DNA of 11,980 nt. Source: Mycobacterium sp. Lineage in GTDB: Bacteria > Actinomycetota > Actinomycetes > Mycobacteriales > Mycobacteriaceae. Made by a program: the position numbers and the translations under genes. This document shows, piece after piece, positions 1 to 8,660 of this stretch; position 1 is the first letter of the stretch, and each line of letters starts with the position of its first letter. The notes beneath the pieces were generated by a model that saw nothing but the letters and a program-made list of their open reading frames with translations, made no database searches and was not told the origin of the DNA. The DNA lies in the NCBI GenBank assembly GCA_025965815.1, contig JAOPWF010000245.1, positions 1 through 11,980 on the forward strand. The letters run 5' to 3'.

Positions 1-942
1 CGACAACTCCTGCTCGAGCGCCATCAGCTCGACGAAGTAGTGACCCAGTGCGGTGTAGGCGGCGCTGCCGGTGGCCAGCCGCACCACGTCGGCGGTGACG
101 TTGGGATTGCCGTCCCGGTCGCCGCCGATCCAGGACCCCGGGCGCAGGATCGGTTCGGGCAGCAGGCCGGCGTCGGGCCACCGGGCCTGCAGGGCGGACC
201 GCACCTCGGCATTGACCTGCGGGATGACCTCGAAGAATGCTGCCGGGTAATAGCGCAGCCCGACTTCGATCTCGTCCTGGATCTTCAGCCGGGACAGCCG
301 GATGAGCGCGGTCTGCCACAGCATCAGGATGTGGCGGCGCAGTTCGAACTCGATGTCGCGGCCGTCGTCGGTCTGGGTGTGGCCGTTCATCCGCCGCCGC
401 ATCAGTTCGGTGATGCGGTGCTGGGTGTCGAAGACGGTCCGGCGTCGCGTCTCGGTGGGGTGCGCGGTGATCACCGGCGAGTCCTGGGCCAGGGTCAGCG
501 CGTCGGCGAGCGTCGCGGAGTCCAGGTCGGCCGTGTCCAGCTTCAGTTAGGTGGCGGCCAGGCTGCTGTCCTGGGGCGGTTCGCCCGCCTCGACGTGCAG
601 GGCGCGCCGGCGCTCACGGTGAATGTCCTCGGCAACGTTGGCGAGCAGCGCGAAGTGGGTGAACGCCCGGATGACCGGGATTGCCTGGTGCACGTCGATG
701 CCGTCGAACATCTGCGCCAGCTCGGCGCGGTCGATCTCCGACCGCCGCACCCGGAACGACTCCACCCGGGCGCGCTCGACGAGCTCGAACACCTCCTCGC
801 CGTTCTGCTCGCGGACGGTGTCGCCCAGGAACGCGCCGAGCAGCCGGATATCTTCGCGCATCGGCTCGGTCGCTTCCCGGCCCACCTGAGTGCGGCGGAC
901 CGAACCGATCGGCTCCAGCGCGACATCGGTAACCTCAGCCAT
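1..942 (-). pseudogene. ppc: Phosphoenolpyruvate carboxylase, 5' part, interrupted by an in-frame TAA
   Basis: PEP carboxylase makes oxaloacetate from PEP and bicarbonate in the cytosol, an anaplerotic step. The ATG at 942 gives [15 protein letters not shown], followed by [16 protein letters not shown] and EDIHRERRR, all typical of the actinobacterial PEPC N-terminus. Codon 132 (547-549) is TAA. Beyond it the same frame stays open to the window edge and still encodes the catalytic-histidine motif [12 protein letters not shown] (His about 161) and the substrate-site motif [13 protein letters not shown], about 314 codons in all of a family length near 930. As I recall the M. leprae protein, it has Tyr at this place (SSLAATYAKLD), so the stop would be TAC to TAA. 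The first fragment (131 aa) lacks every catalytic motif, so as written the gene is broken. A sequencing or assembly error is the main alternative. No Shine-Dalgarno is visible; GATACT (949-954) lies 6 nt before the ATG. The family call is very secure; true pseudogene status is uncertain. Confidence 0.9.
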
Positions 943-948
943 GCGACC

Positions 949-954
949 AGTATC
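949..954 (-). promoter_or_regulatory. Possible -10 element for ppc (leaderless start)
   Basis: The minus strand reads GATACT, then 6 nt, then the ppc ATG. This resembles an actinobacterial SigA -10 hexamer (first base off consensus) placed so that transcription would begin at the start codon. I see no Shine-Dalgarno here, which agrees with a leaderless mRNA, but no clear -35 either. Weak call based on position only. Confidence 0.2.
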
Positions 955-1005
955 GGCGTCGCGGGAACCCAGCGCATGGCGGGGGTTCTGCGGCAGGATC
1001 GTCAT

Positions 1006-1449
1006 GTGAATACACCGAAGCCTGACGGCGGCCGTCGTCCGCTGCAGATCGTCACCGCGACGTTGGCGGCCATACCGTTCCTGTCGGGCCTGTCGGGCAT
1101 GCTCTTAGGGCCCGCCACGCTGCCGAGAGACAACAGTCGACTCGAAGCCAGTGCAGACAGCGAGTACCGCTTCACCAACGCCTTCTGGTTCGCGGCGGCG
1201 CCGGTCATCTGGTCAGTCGTGCCGGACATCGAGACGCGGGGTGCACGTTTTCGCGCGGTCTGCGGCGTGGTGTTCCTGGGCGGCCTGGCACGGGTGTTGT
1301 CGTGGCGCCGCAACGGACGCCCGCACCCGGCGTTCGTCGGTGCGACCGGTCTGGAGCTGATCGGGATGCCGGTGCTGATGGCCTGGCAGGCGAGGGTGCA
1401 GCAGAAGGCGGCGATGAGCGCTTGCGCGAAGAGCAGAAGGCGGCGATGA
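1006..1449 (+). CDS. DUF4345 family small integral membrane protein, altered C-terminus
   Basis: Function unknown. Starting at GTG 1006, with AGGA (995-998) 7 nt upstream, the product is 147 aa. An in-frame ATG at 976 is possible but has no better RBS. Hydrophobic segments lie at about residues 14-39, 59-73, 84-100 and 112-127, giving a four-helix layout. The signatures [30 protein letters not shown] and [13 protein letters not shown] match what I know of DUF4345. The gene diverges from ppc (63-bp gap) and converges with secG. The last 12 or so residues ([12 protein letters not shown]) are odd: they are read out of phase through a 32-bp tandem repeat and end at a TGA inside its second copy. 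Adding one base to each repeat unit would give [11 protein letters not shown] twice, then ALTDS and a TAG at 1487-1489, forming CTAG with the secG stop. The body looks intact; the present C-terminus is probably frameshifted. Confidence 0.75.
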   Translation: MNTPKPDGGRRPLQIVTATLAAIPFLSGLSGMLLGPATLPRDNSRLEASADSEYRFTNAFWFAAAPVIWSVVPDIETRGARFRAVCGVVFLGGLARVLSWRRNGRPHPAFVGATGLELIGMPVLMAWQARVQQKAAMSACAKSRRRR

Positions 1450-1474
1450 GCGCTTGCGCGAAGAGCAGAAGGCG
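1400..1474 (+). repeat. 32-bp tandem direct repeat, about 2.3 copies
   Basis: Two identical 32-bp units (1400-1431 and 1432-1463) are followed by an 11-base partial copy (1464-1474). Each unit begins AGCAGAAGGCGGCGATGAGC. The repeat lies at the 3' end of the DUF4345 gene. Because 32 is not a multiple of three, each unit shifts the reading frame; a 33-base unit would encode an 11-residue charged repeat in frame with the upstream gene. The copies are contiguous, so it is not a CRISPR, and it encodes no mobile function. It could be a recent slippage duplication or an assembly artefact. Confidence 0.9.
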
Positions 1475-1485
1475 CTCACGGACAG

Positions 1486-1728
1486 CTAGTTGCCGCTGCC
1501 GAAGTTGATGTTCAGGGCGACGCCGACGATGGAGACAAGCCAGATTCCGACGACGAACAACGTCAGCCGGTCCAGGTTCTTCTCCACCACGGTCGACCCG
1601 GACAGGCTCGACTGGACGCCGCCGCCGAACAGGGTGGACAGACCGCCGCCCTTGGCGCGGTGCAGCAGCACCAGCAGCACCGTCAACAGACTGGTGACCA
1701 CCAGCACGATCTGCAGAGCGAATTCCAT
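1486..1728 (-). CDS. secG: Preprotein translocase subunit SecG
   Basis: SecG is the small accessory subunit of the SecYEG channel in the cytoplasmic membrane and assists SecA-driven protein export. The 80-aa product has two hydrophobic segments (about residues 4-22 and 54-73) joined by a cytoplasmic loop with the SecG-like glycine-rich stretch RAKGGGLSTLFGGG (24-37). Length and topology are normal for the family. The ATG at 1728 lies 30 nt after the tpiA stop with no promoter or terminator evident between them, so it is probably the last gene of the gap-pgk-tpiA unit, an arrangement known in actinobacteria. Its TAG stop (1488-1486) forms a CTAG palindrome with the likely ancestral stop of the convergent DUF4345 gene. 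No convincing rho-independent terminator follows. Confidence 0.95.
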   Translation of the reverse strand: MEFALQIVLVVTSLLTVLLVLLHRAKGGGLSTLFGGGVQSSLSGSTVVEKNLDRLTLFVVGIWLVSIVGVALNINFGSGN

Positions 1729-1758
1729 GCCCGACAGCGTACCGGCTCAGCAGCGCGA

Positions 1759-2544
1759 TCAAGGCAGCGGGCCGCCCGCGGCGATCGCCGACAGGGTGGC
1801 GAACTGCTCGGCGTCCAGCGACGCCCCGCCGACCAATGCGCCGTCGATATCCTCCTGCGCGACGATCTCGCCGACGTTCTTGGCGTTCACCGAACCGCCG
1901 TAGAGGATGCGGACACCGGCCGCCAGCTCGGGCGACGCCAGCTTGCCCAGCTCCTGGCGGATGGCCGCACAGACCTCCTGCGCATCGCCTGCGCTGGCCA
2001 CCCGGCCGGTACCAATGGCCCATACCGGCTCGTAGGCGATGACCGCGGCGCCGATCTGCTCGGCCGACAACCCGGCCAACGATCCCTGCAGCTGGGTGAC
2101 GTTGTAGGAGACGTGGTCGCCGGCCTCCCGCACGTCCAGCCCCTCCCCGATGCACGCGATCGGCGTCAACCCGTGCCGGAAGGCGGCCGCGGCCTTCGCG
2201 GCGACCAGTTCGTCGTCCTCGTGGTGGTGAGTGCGCCGCTCGGAGTGCCCGACGATCACAAAGGTGCAGCCCAGCTTCGCCAGGAAGGCGCCGCTGATGT
2301 CACCGGTGTAGGGACCGAAGTCGTGCTGCGAGAGGTCCTGGCCGCCGTAGGTGAGCCGCAGCTTGTCGCCGTCGACGAGGGTCTGCACGCTGCGCAGGTC
2401 GGTGAACGGCGGCATCACGCTGACGTCGACCTTGTCGAAGTACTTGTCGGGCAGCGAGAAGGCGATTTTCTGAACCAGCGCGATCGCTTCGAAGTGGTTC
2501 ATGTTCATCTTCCAGTTGCCGGCGATCAGCGGCTTACGGGTCAT
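1759..2544 (-). CDS. tpiA: Triosephosphate isomerase
   Basis: Interconverts dihydroxyacetone phosphate and glyceraldehyde 3-phosphate in glycolysis and gluconeogenesis; a cytosolic (beta/alpha)8 enzyme that is normally dimeric. The 261-aa product has the full set of active-site elements: GNWKMN with Asn10 and Lys12, the electrophilic His100 in IVGHSERR, the catalytic base Glu172 in [11 protein letters not shown] (which leads into the flexible phosphate loop), and the phosphate-binding RILYGGSVN (212-220). The length is normal. The ATG at 2544 is well supported by AAGGA 5 nt upstream, which overlaps the TAA stop of pgk; the genes are 8 nt apart and probably translationally coupled. Nothing is unusual in the sequence. 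Confidence 0.98.
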   Translation of the reverse strand: MTRKPLIAGNWKMNMNHFEAIALVQKIAFSLPDKYFDKVDVSVMPPFTDLRSVQTLVDGDKLRLTYGGQDLSQHDFGPYTGDISGAFLAKLGCTFVIVGHSERRTHHHEDDELVAAKAAAAFRHGLTPIACIGEGLDVREAGDHVSYNVTQLQGSLAGLSAEQIGAAVIAYEPVWAIGTGRVASAGDAQEVCAAIRQELGKLASPELAAGVRILYGGSVNAKNVGEIVAQEDIDGALVGGASLDAEQFATLSAIAAGGPLP

Positions 2545-2552
2545 CAGGATCC

Positions 2553-3788
2553 TTACGAGTGGTCAGCACTACTCAGTACCTCTATGCCGGGCAGTGACTT
2601 GCCCTCAAGGTATTCCAGCGACGCCCCGCCGCCGGTCGAAATGTGGGAGAAGCCGTCCTCGGGCAGGCCCAGCGCCCGCACAGCGGCGGCGGAGTCGCCG
2701 CCGCCGACCACGCTGAACGCGCCCTTGGCCGTGGCGGCGATGATCGCCTCTGCGACCCCCTTGGTGCCCGCGGCGAACGCCGGGAACTCGAACACGCCCA
2801 TCGGGCCGTTCCAGAAGATCGTCCTGGCGTTGGACAGCAGCGCGGTGAACCGCCGCACCGACTCCGGCCCGATGTCGAGGCCCATTTTGTCGTCGGGGAT
2901 GCGGTCCGCCGCCACGATCTCGGTCGGCGAATCTGCGGCGAACTTCTCGGCGACCACGATGTCCACCGGCAGGTGGATCACGTCGCCGTAGTCCTCCAGC
3001 AGCTTGCGGCAGGTGTCGATCATATCCTCCTGCAGCAGCGATGAGCCGACCGAAAGCCCTTGGGCTGCAAGGAAGGTGAAGCACATCCCGCCGCCGATCA
3101 CCAGGCTGTCGGCCTTGGTTGCCAGCGCCTCGATGACGCCCAGCTTGTCCGACACCTTCGACCCGCCGAGCACCACCGCGTACGGCCGCTCGGTGGAACT
3201 GGTCAGCTTCTCCAGCACCGCGATCTCGGTGGCCACCAGCTTTCCGGCGTAGTGCGGCAACAACTTTGCCACGTCGTAGACCGAGGCCTGCTTGCGGTGC
3301 ACCACCCCGAAACCGTCGGAGACGAATGCCCCATCATCGCCTACCAATTCGACGAGCTGCTTGGCCAGCGCCATCCGCTCGGAGTCGTCCTTGCTGGTTT
3401 CGCGCGGGTCGAACCGGATGTTCTCCAGCAGCAGGATGTCGCCGTCCGTCAGCCCCTCGGCGCGCGCCAGGGCGTCCGGGCCGACAACATCGCCTGCCAA
3501 CTGCACATGCCGGCCCAGCCGCTCGCTCAGCGCGGCGGCAACCGGCTTGAGCGAGAACTTCGGGTCGGGACCACCCTTGGGCCGACCGAGATGCGCCGTC
3601 ACCACCACCTTGGCGCCCGCGTCGGCCAGCGCCTGCAGCGTCGGGACGGAGGCGATGATCCGGCCCGGGTCGGTGATGTTGCCGTCGTCGTCGAGCGGGA
3701 CGTTCAGGTCGGAACGCACCAGCACGCCGCGACCCGAAACCCCTTCCTGCAGTAGATCATCGAGGGTCGGGATGGACAGCTCGGCCAT
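2553..3788 (-). CDS. pgk: Phosphoglycerate kinase
   Basis: Transfers the acyl phosphate of 1,3-bisphosphoglycerate to ADP, giving 3-phosphoglycerate and ATP; a monomeric cytosolic two-domain enzyme. The 411-aa product shows the N-terminal substrate site RSDLNVPLD (25-33), TAHLGRPKG (64-72) and [11 protein letters not shown] (120-130), and the C-terminal nucleotide domain with [12 protein letters not shown] (208-219), [10 protein letters not shown] (325-334), [10 protein letters not shown] (360-369) and the closing [20 protein letters not shown] (382-401). Full length, no breaks. The ATG at 3788 is 4 nt after the gap stop codon. There is no independent Shine-Dalgarno in that short gap, so initiation probably depends on coupling to gap translation. 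Confidence 0.98.
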   Translation of the reverse strand: MAELSIPTLDDLLQEGVSGRGVLVRSDLNVPLDDDGNITDPGRIIASVPTLQALADAGAKVVVTAHLGRPKGGPDPKFSLKPVAAALSERLGRHVQLAGDVVGPDALARAEGLTDGDILLLENIRFDPRETSKDDSERMALAKQLVELVGDDGAFVSDGFGVVHRKQASVYDVAKLLPHYAGKLVATEIAVLEKLTSSTERPYAVVLGGSKVSDKLGVIEALATKADSLVIGGGMCFTFLAAQGLSVGSSLLQEDMIDTCRKLLEDYGDVIHLPVDIVVAEKFAADSPTEIVAADRIPDDKMGLDIGPESVRRFTALLSNARTIFWNGPMGVFEFPAFAAGTKGVAEAIIAATAKGAFSVVGGGDSAAAVRALGLPEDGFSHISTGGGASLEYLEGKSLPGIEVLSSADHS

Positions 3789-3792
3789 GTCG

Positions 3793-4941
<1,149 letters not shown>

Positions 4942-5643
4942 GATCTGCGGGAGTGTGCCACTCTCTTCAAGTTGCGCCTGCGCTACGGTGATCCTGCCGA
5001 TCCTCAGGTGACCGCCGCCGAGGCGCTGCGCTATCAGCCTTCGGCCGCTCTGGAACGCTGGATCCGGTCTCGGGACCTCACCTGCCGCTTCCCCGGCTGC
5101 AGCAGACCGGCCAGTGTGTGCGACATCGATCACACGGTGCCGTTCAATCACGCGGACCCGAAATCCGGCGGCCACACCGTTCCCTGGAACTTGAAGTGCT
5201 ACTGCCGACAACATCACCGCCTCAAGACATTTCACGGCGGACCTAGTGGCTGGCGAGACCCGCAGGTACCGGACGGCACCGTGATCGTGACCTCGCCCAC
5301 CGGCCGAACTTTCCGGACCGTGCCTGCCGGCGCCGAGCTGTTTCCCGAACTGGTCGCGCCGGGGCGACGCTCCCGGTCCCGCGAACGGGCGGCGCGGGTT
5401 GCGCGCGAACGGAACCGCAATTGCGTACAGCGTGAGCGTGAAAACGTCGAGCGGGCCCGAAAACGCGAGATCGAAGACCGCAAGTTCCGGAACCACATGC
5501 GCGACATGTTGTTTCTGTTCAAGGGCACACCGAGCAGCAGCCCGTTCTGTAAATGGGTGAACGACCCGCGCGAACCCGAAGAGCTACCGCGGGAGTGGGT
5601 GCCGCCGGAACCCTACGTACTGCCTGACGAACCGCCGTTCTGA
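4942..5643 (+). pseudogene. N-terminally truncated DUF222/HNH endonuclease (13E12-like) remnant
   Basis: These proteins have an N-terminal DUF222 domain and a C-terminal HNH nuclease domain and are usually about 400-550 aa; their biological role is unsettled. Only the C-terminal part survives. The family-like frame ([18 protein letters not shown]) can be followed from about 4942, and an in-frame TGA at 4900 closes it upstream. No ATG or GTG start with an RBS exists; a TTG at 4972 would give 223 aa. The HNH module is intact, counted from that TTG: CRFPGC (38-43), CDIDHTVPF with His54, [16 protein letters not shown] with Asn73 and His81/82. A basic, charged tail of about 110 residues follows. 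The frame is otherwise open to its TGA, 7 nt from the convergent whiA stop. Probably the remnant of a 5' deletion, though a short expressed nuclease domain cannot be excluded. Confidence 0.75.
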
Positions 5644-5650
5644 GCGGCGG
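5632..5650. terminator. Short GC hairpin between convergent HNH remnant and whiA
   Basis: CCGCCG (5632-5637) and CGGCGG (5645-5650) form a perfect 6-bp stem with a 7-nt loop containing the HNH stop codon. It ends directly before the whiA stop on the opposite strand. There is no T-tract on either strand, so at best it is one of the U-less hairpins proposed as actinobacterial terminators. GC-rich chance pairing is a real alternative. Confidence 0.3.
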
Positions 5651-6628
5651 CTACGCGTCCTCGAGCAGGTCCGGCGTGACGGCCGACTCGGTGTCGGGGA
5701 TACGGTCTTGTTTGGCCTTGCGGTCCGCCATCGAAAGCAGCCGCCGAATACGCCCCGCGACAGCATCTTTCGTCATCGGCGGGTCGGCCAGCCGGCCCAG
5801 CTCCTCCAACGACGCCTGCCGGTGCTCGATCCGCAACTTGCCCGCCGCCGCCAGATGATCGGGCACCGTGTCGCCGAGGATCTGCAGGGCCCGCTCCACC
5901 CGGGCCGCGGCGGCCACCGCGGCACGCGCCGACCGGCGCAGGTTGGCATCGTCGAAATTCGCCAGCCGGTTCGCGGTCGCACGCACCTCGCGGCGCATCC
6001 GCCGCTCCTCCCACGTCAACCGGGTGTCCTGCGCGCCCATCCGGGTCAGCAACGCACCGATGGCCTCACCGTCGCGGACGACCACCCGGTCGGCGCCCCG
6101 GACTTCGCGTGCCTTGGCGCTGACGCCGAGCCGCCGCGCCGCGCCGACCAGTGCCAGCGCGGCCTCCGGGCCGGGGCAGCTGACTTCCAGCGCCGAGGAC
6201 CGGCCGGGTTCCGTCAGTGAGCCGTGCGCCAAAAAGGCACCCCGCCACGCGGCCTCGGCGTCTCCCACGCTCCCACCGACCACCTGGGCCGGCAGCCCGC
6301 GTACCGGCCGCCCGCGCAGATCCAGCAGACCGGTCTGGCGGGCCAGCGCTTCGCCGTCCTTGGCGACCCGCACCACGTACCGGGTGCTCTTCCGGATACC
6401 GCTGGCCGACAGCACGTGCACGACGGCGTTGTACCCGTACAGATCGAAAATGTCCTTACGCAGCCGCCGGGCGATGATCCCGAGGTCCACCTCGGCCTCG
6501 ACGACGACGCGGCCGGACACGATGTGCAGTCCCCCGGCGAAGCGCAACAACGACGCCACCTCGGCACGACGAGAGCTCACCGAATTCACCACGAGTCGGC
6601 TCAGCTCGTCCTTGACCTCGGCTGTCAT
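5651..6628 (-). CDS. whiA: WhiA family DNA-binding regulator / sporulation-type transcription factor
   Basis: WhiA combines a LAGLIDADG homing-endonuclease-like fold without nuclease activity with a C-terminal helix-turn-helix. In Streptomyces it acts with WhiB on cell-division genes; in non-sporulating actinobacteria it is conserved but less understood. From ATG 6628 the protein is 325 aa: [12 protein letters not shown], the family-typical [10 protein letters not shown] (28-37), the central LAGLIDADG-like region to about residue 200, the conserved [14 protein letters not shown] (220-233), and the HTH region around [20 protein letters not shown] (272-291). I preferred 6628 over the in-frame GTG at 6634 because the remembered mycobacterial N-terminus begins MTxxVKDELS and because this ATG makes an ATGA overlap with the yvcK stop. 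Last gene of the uvrC-rapZ-yvcK-whiA operon. Sequence is complete and highly conserved. Confidence 0.97.
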   Translation of the reverse strand: MTAEVKDELSRLVVNSVSSRRAEVASLLRFAGGLHIVSGRVVVEAEVDLGIIARRLRKDIFDLYGYNAVVHVLSASGIRKSTRYVVRVAKDGEALARQTGLLDLRGRPVRGLPAQVVGGSVGDAEAAWRGAFLAHGSLTEPGRSSALEVSCPGPEAALALVGAARRLGVSAKAREVRGADRVVVRDGEAIGALLTRMGAQDTRLTWEERRMRREVRATANRLANFDDANLRRSARAAVAAAARVERALQILGDTVPDHLAAAGKLRIEHRQASLEELGRLADPPMTKDAVAGRIRRLLSMADRKAKQDRIPDTESAVTPDLLEDA

Positions 6629-7722
6629 CGCCACGGGTCGTCACCTCTCGGTCCGTTCAGGCTCGGTCCATTCACGCCAGAGTCCCGGCGTGCCCCCTCG
6701 ACCGGCATCGGCTCAGACTGGGCCGGTGCCGGGGTCGACCGCGCGGCGGGAGTGGGCATCGTCGGCTCCGGGGGCACCACGCCACGTAACCGGACGCCCT
6801 CCAGAGCCGCGGCCAACCTCGCCGGGTCATGTAAAGGTGTACCAGGTCTGGACACTTCAGCAAACTGGACGTCGGCCTCCAGCAAGGCCGCGGTGCGGCG
6901 AAGTTGCTCGCGCTCGCGGTCACTGGGCACCCGGGCGGCGTCCACGACGATGTCGTGCACCGTGAAACCGGGCGCGTGCTGCGCCAGCACATGGATGTGC
7001 CGCTCGGCGGAAAACCCCGCGGTCTCGCCGGGCTCGGCCGCCAGGTTGAGCACCAGCGCCCGACGTGCCGACGTCGCCTTGAGCGCCGCCACCAGTCCGG
7101 GCACCAGCACGTGCGGGATCACGCTGGTGAACCACGATCCCGGGCCGAGCACCACCAGGTCGGCGGCCAGGATGGCGTCCACCGCCTGCCGGGTGGCGGG
7201 CGGGTCGCCGGGTAGCAGCCGGACCCGGCGCACCTTGCCCGGTGTGGTCGCCACCGCGACCTGTCCACGGATCACCCGGCTCATCCGCGGATCGGTCTCC
7301 AGTCCCGCGACGTCGGCCTCGATCTGCAGCGCGATGGGGCACATCGGCAGCACCCGGCCCTTGACGCCGAGCACCCGGCCGAGTTCGTCGAGGGCCGCGA
7401 CCGGATCGGCGAGCACCTCATTGAGCCCAGCCAGCATCAGGTTGCCGATGGGATGACCGGCGAGTGCGCCGCTGCCGCCGAACCGGTGCTGAATGATGGT
7501 CGCCCACAGCCGACCGTAGGGACTGTCGGATGCCAACGCCGCCAACGCCATTCGCAGATCGCCCGGCGGGACCACCGCCAGCTCGCTGCGCAGGCGACCG
7601 GAGGACCCGACGTCGTCGGCGACGGTGACCACCGCGGGGACGTGCGGGGTGAGCCGACGGGCGGCCGACAGCGTGGCGTAGAGCCCGTGGCCACCACCCA
7701 GGGCAACGATGCGGTGGCTCAT
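6625..7722 (-). CDS. yvcK: YvcK/CuvA family (gluconeogenesis factor) protein
   Basis: YvcK/CofD-like proteins adopt a 2-phospho-L-lactate-transferase-like fold and bind UDP-sugars. In Bacillus YvcK is needed on gluconeogenic carbon sources, and the mycobacterial homologue (CuvA) is linked to cell-wall growth and nutrient use. The 365-aa product shows the nucleotide-sugar binding N-terminus [12 protein letters not shown] (7-18), [13 protein letters not shown] (33-45), HPIGNL (90-95) and [13 protein letters not shown] (191-203). After about residue 315 the sequence becomes a Pro/Ala/Ser-rich low-complexity tail of about 50 residues, which is probably disordered. The ATG at 7722 overlaps the rapZ stop by 4 nt, and the yvcK stop overlaps the whiA ATG by 4 nt. 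The symbol cuvA would also be used in mycobacteria. Confidence 0.95.
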   Translation of the reverse strand: MSHRIVALGGGHGLYATLSAARRLTPHVPAVVTVADDVGSSGRLRSELAVVPPGDLRMALAALASDSPYGRLWATIIQHRFGGSGALAGHPIGNLMLAGLNEVLADPVAALDELGRVLGVKGRVLPMCPIALQIEADVAGLETDPRMSRVIRGQVAVATTPGKVRRVRLLPGDPPATRQAVDAILAADLVVLGPGSWFTSVIPHVLVPGLVAALKATSARRALVLNLAAEPGETAGFSAERHIHVLAQHAPGFTVHDIVVDAARVPSDREREQLRRTAALLEADVQFAEVSRPGTPLHDPARLAAALEGVRLRGVVPPEPTMPTPAARSTPAPAQSEPMPVEGARRDSGVNGPSLNGPRGDDPWR

Positions 7723-8660
7723 TCGCGACCCAGATCCCGGTGCAGCACGCGCACCGACAGCTGGTCGTTCGGTTCCAGGCGCGCGGCGAGCGCCTCCGCC
7801 ATAGCGACGCTGCGGTGCTTGCCGCCGGTGCAGCCGATGGCAACGGTCATGTAGCGCTTCCCCTCCCGGCGGTAGCCTTCGACGACGAGATTCAGCAGAC
7901 GATGGTAGGTCTCAAGAAATTCGGCAGCGCCGGGCTGGCCGAGCACGTAGTCGCGCACGGCCGGATGCTGCCCCGTGTGCCGCCGTAACTCGTCCACCCA
8001 GTGCGGGTTGGGCAGGAACCGCACATCCATCACCGTGTCGGCGTCCATCGGCAGGCCGTATTTGAAACCGAACGACTCCACCGTGACGCTCGTGTGCGCC
8101 ACGGTCTCGCCGCCGAACGCCCGCTCGATGCTCTCCCGCAGCGCGGGAACCGACAGCGTCGACGTGTCGATCACCAGGTCGGCCACGGCGCGCCCCGGGG
8201 CCAGCATCGCGCGCTCGGCGGCAATGCCCTCGGCCAAGGTCTGGTCGCCCTGTAGTGGATGGCTGCGGCGGTTCTGCTCGTAGCGGCGCACCAGGATGTC
8301 GTCGGAGGCCTCCAGAAACAGCACCCGCGGCGCAATGCCCCGGGTAGCGAGATCCTTACGGACCCAGTCCAGGTCGCCGCTGAAGCCGCGCGACCGTACA
8401 TCCATCACCAACGCCAGCTGGGTGATCCGCGATCCGGCGGCCAGACCGAGGTCCACCATCCGGGCGATCAGTTCTGGCGGCAGGTTGTCGGCGACGTACC
8501 AGCCGAGGTCCTCGAGCACCTTGGCCGCGGTGCCGCGACCGGCTCCGGACAGCCCGGTAACGAGAACCACGTCAATGCCGGACTCTTCCTCGGACTGCGT
8601 TCCGCCGCCCTCGTCCACCCGGCCGTTCCGCAGCTGCTCCCCCGTGCCCTGCTCTGTCAT
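7719..8660 (-). CDS. rapZ: RapZ-like P-loop nucleotide-binding protein
   Basis: RapZ (YvcJ) has an N-terminal kinase-like P-loop domain and a C-terminal domain that in E. coli binds the sRNA GlmZ. Actinobacteria lack that GlmZ system as far as is known, so the ligand here is open. The 313-aa product has a 28-residue acidic, poorly conserved leader, then the P-loop GLSGAGRG (36-43), DNLPPELI (58-65), MDVRSRGF (86-93) and [11 protein letters not shown] (126-136). The C-terminal domain has [20 protein letters not shown] (196-215), [10 protein letters not shown] (218-227) and the signature [12 protein letters not shown] (275-286). The P-loop carries Arg-Gly where most RapZ proteins have Lys-Ser; I remember the same in other mycobacteria. 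Both ends overlap neighbours by 4 nt (uvrC and yvcK). Confidence 0.95.
   Translation of the reverse strand: MTEQGTGEQLRNGRVDEGGGTQSEEESGIDVVLVTGLSGAGRGTAAKVLEDLGWYVADNLPPELIARMVDLGLAAGSRITQLALVMDVRSRGFSGDLDWVRKDLATRGIAPRVLFLEASDDILVRRYEQNRRSHPLQGDQTLAEGIAAERAMLAPGRAVADLVIDTSTLSVPALRESIERAFGGETVAHTSVTVESFGFKYGLPMDADTVMDVRFLPNPHWVDELRRHTGQHPAVRDYVLGQPGAAEFLETYHRLLNLVVEGYRREGKRYMTVAIGCTGGKHRSVAMAEALAARLEPNDQLSVRVLHRDLGRE

Noticed and set aside
472..474. Restart of ppc translation at an in-frame GTG after the TAA
   Set aside because: No Shine-Dalgarno was found, and a product starting just before TAHPTE would lack the N-terminal 156 residues, so function is unlikely.
40..1005. Long plus-strand open frame running into the DUF4345 gene
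   Set aside because: It is antisense to ppc, codon-periodic GC content keeps it open, and it shows no family features; only the part from 1006 on looks like a real protein.
1400..1474. Possible CRISPR array
   Set aside because: Repeat units are contiguous without spacers, only 2.3 copies, and coding; no cas genes in the window.
1205..2155. 316-codon minus-strand frame across DUF4345, secG and tpiA
   Set aside because: Out of phase with both secG and tpiA and antisense to DUF4345; Arg/Gly-rich sequence without family features.
1660..2991. 443-codon plus-strand frame opposite tpiA and pgk
   Set aside because: Shadow of two confirmed enzymes; no recognisable domain or RBS.
6629..6634. GTG at 6634 as the whiA start
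   Set aside because: It adds only two residues; ATG 6628 fits the remembered family N-terminus and the ATGA overlap pattern of this operon better.
6224..7456. 410-codon plus-strand frame opposite yvcK and whiA
   Set aside because: Shadow of confirmed genes; composition typical of antisense frames.
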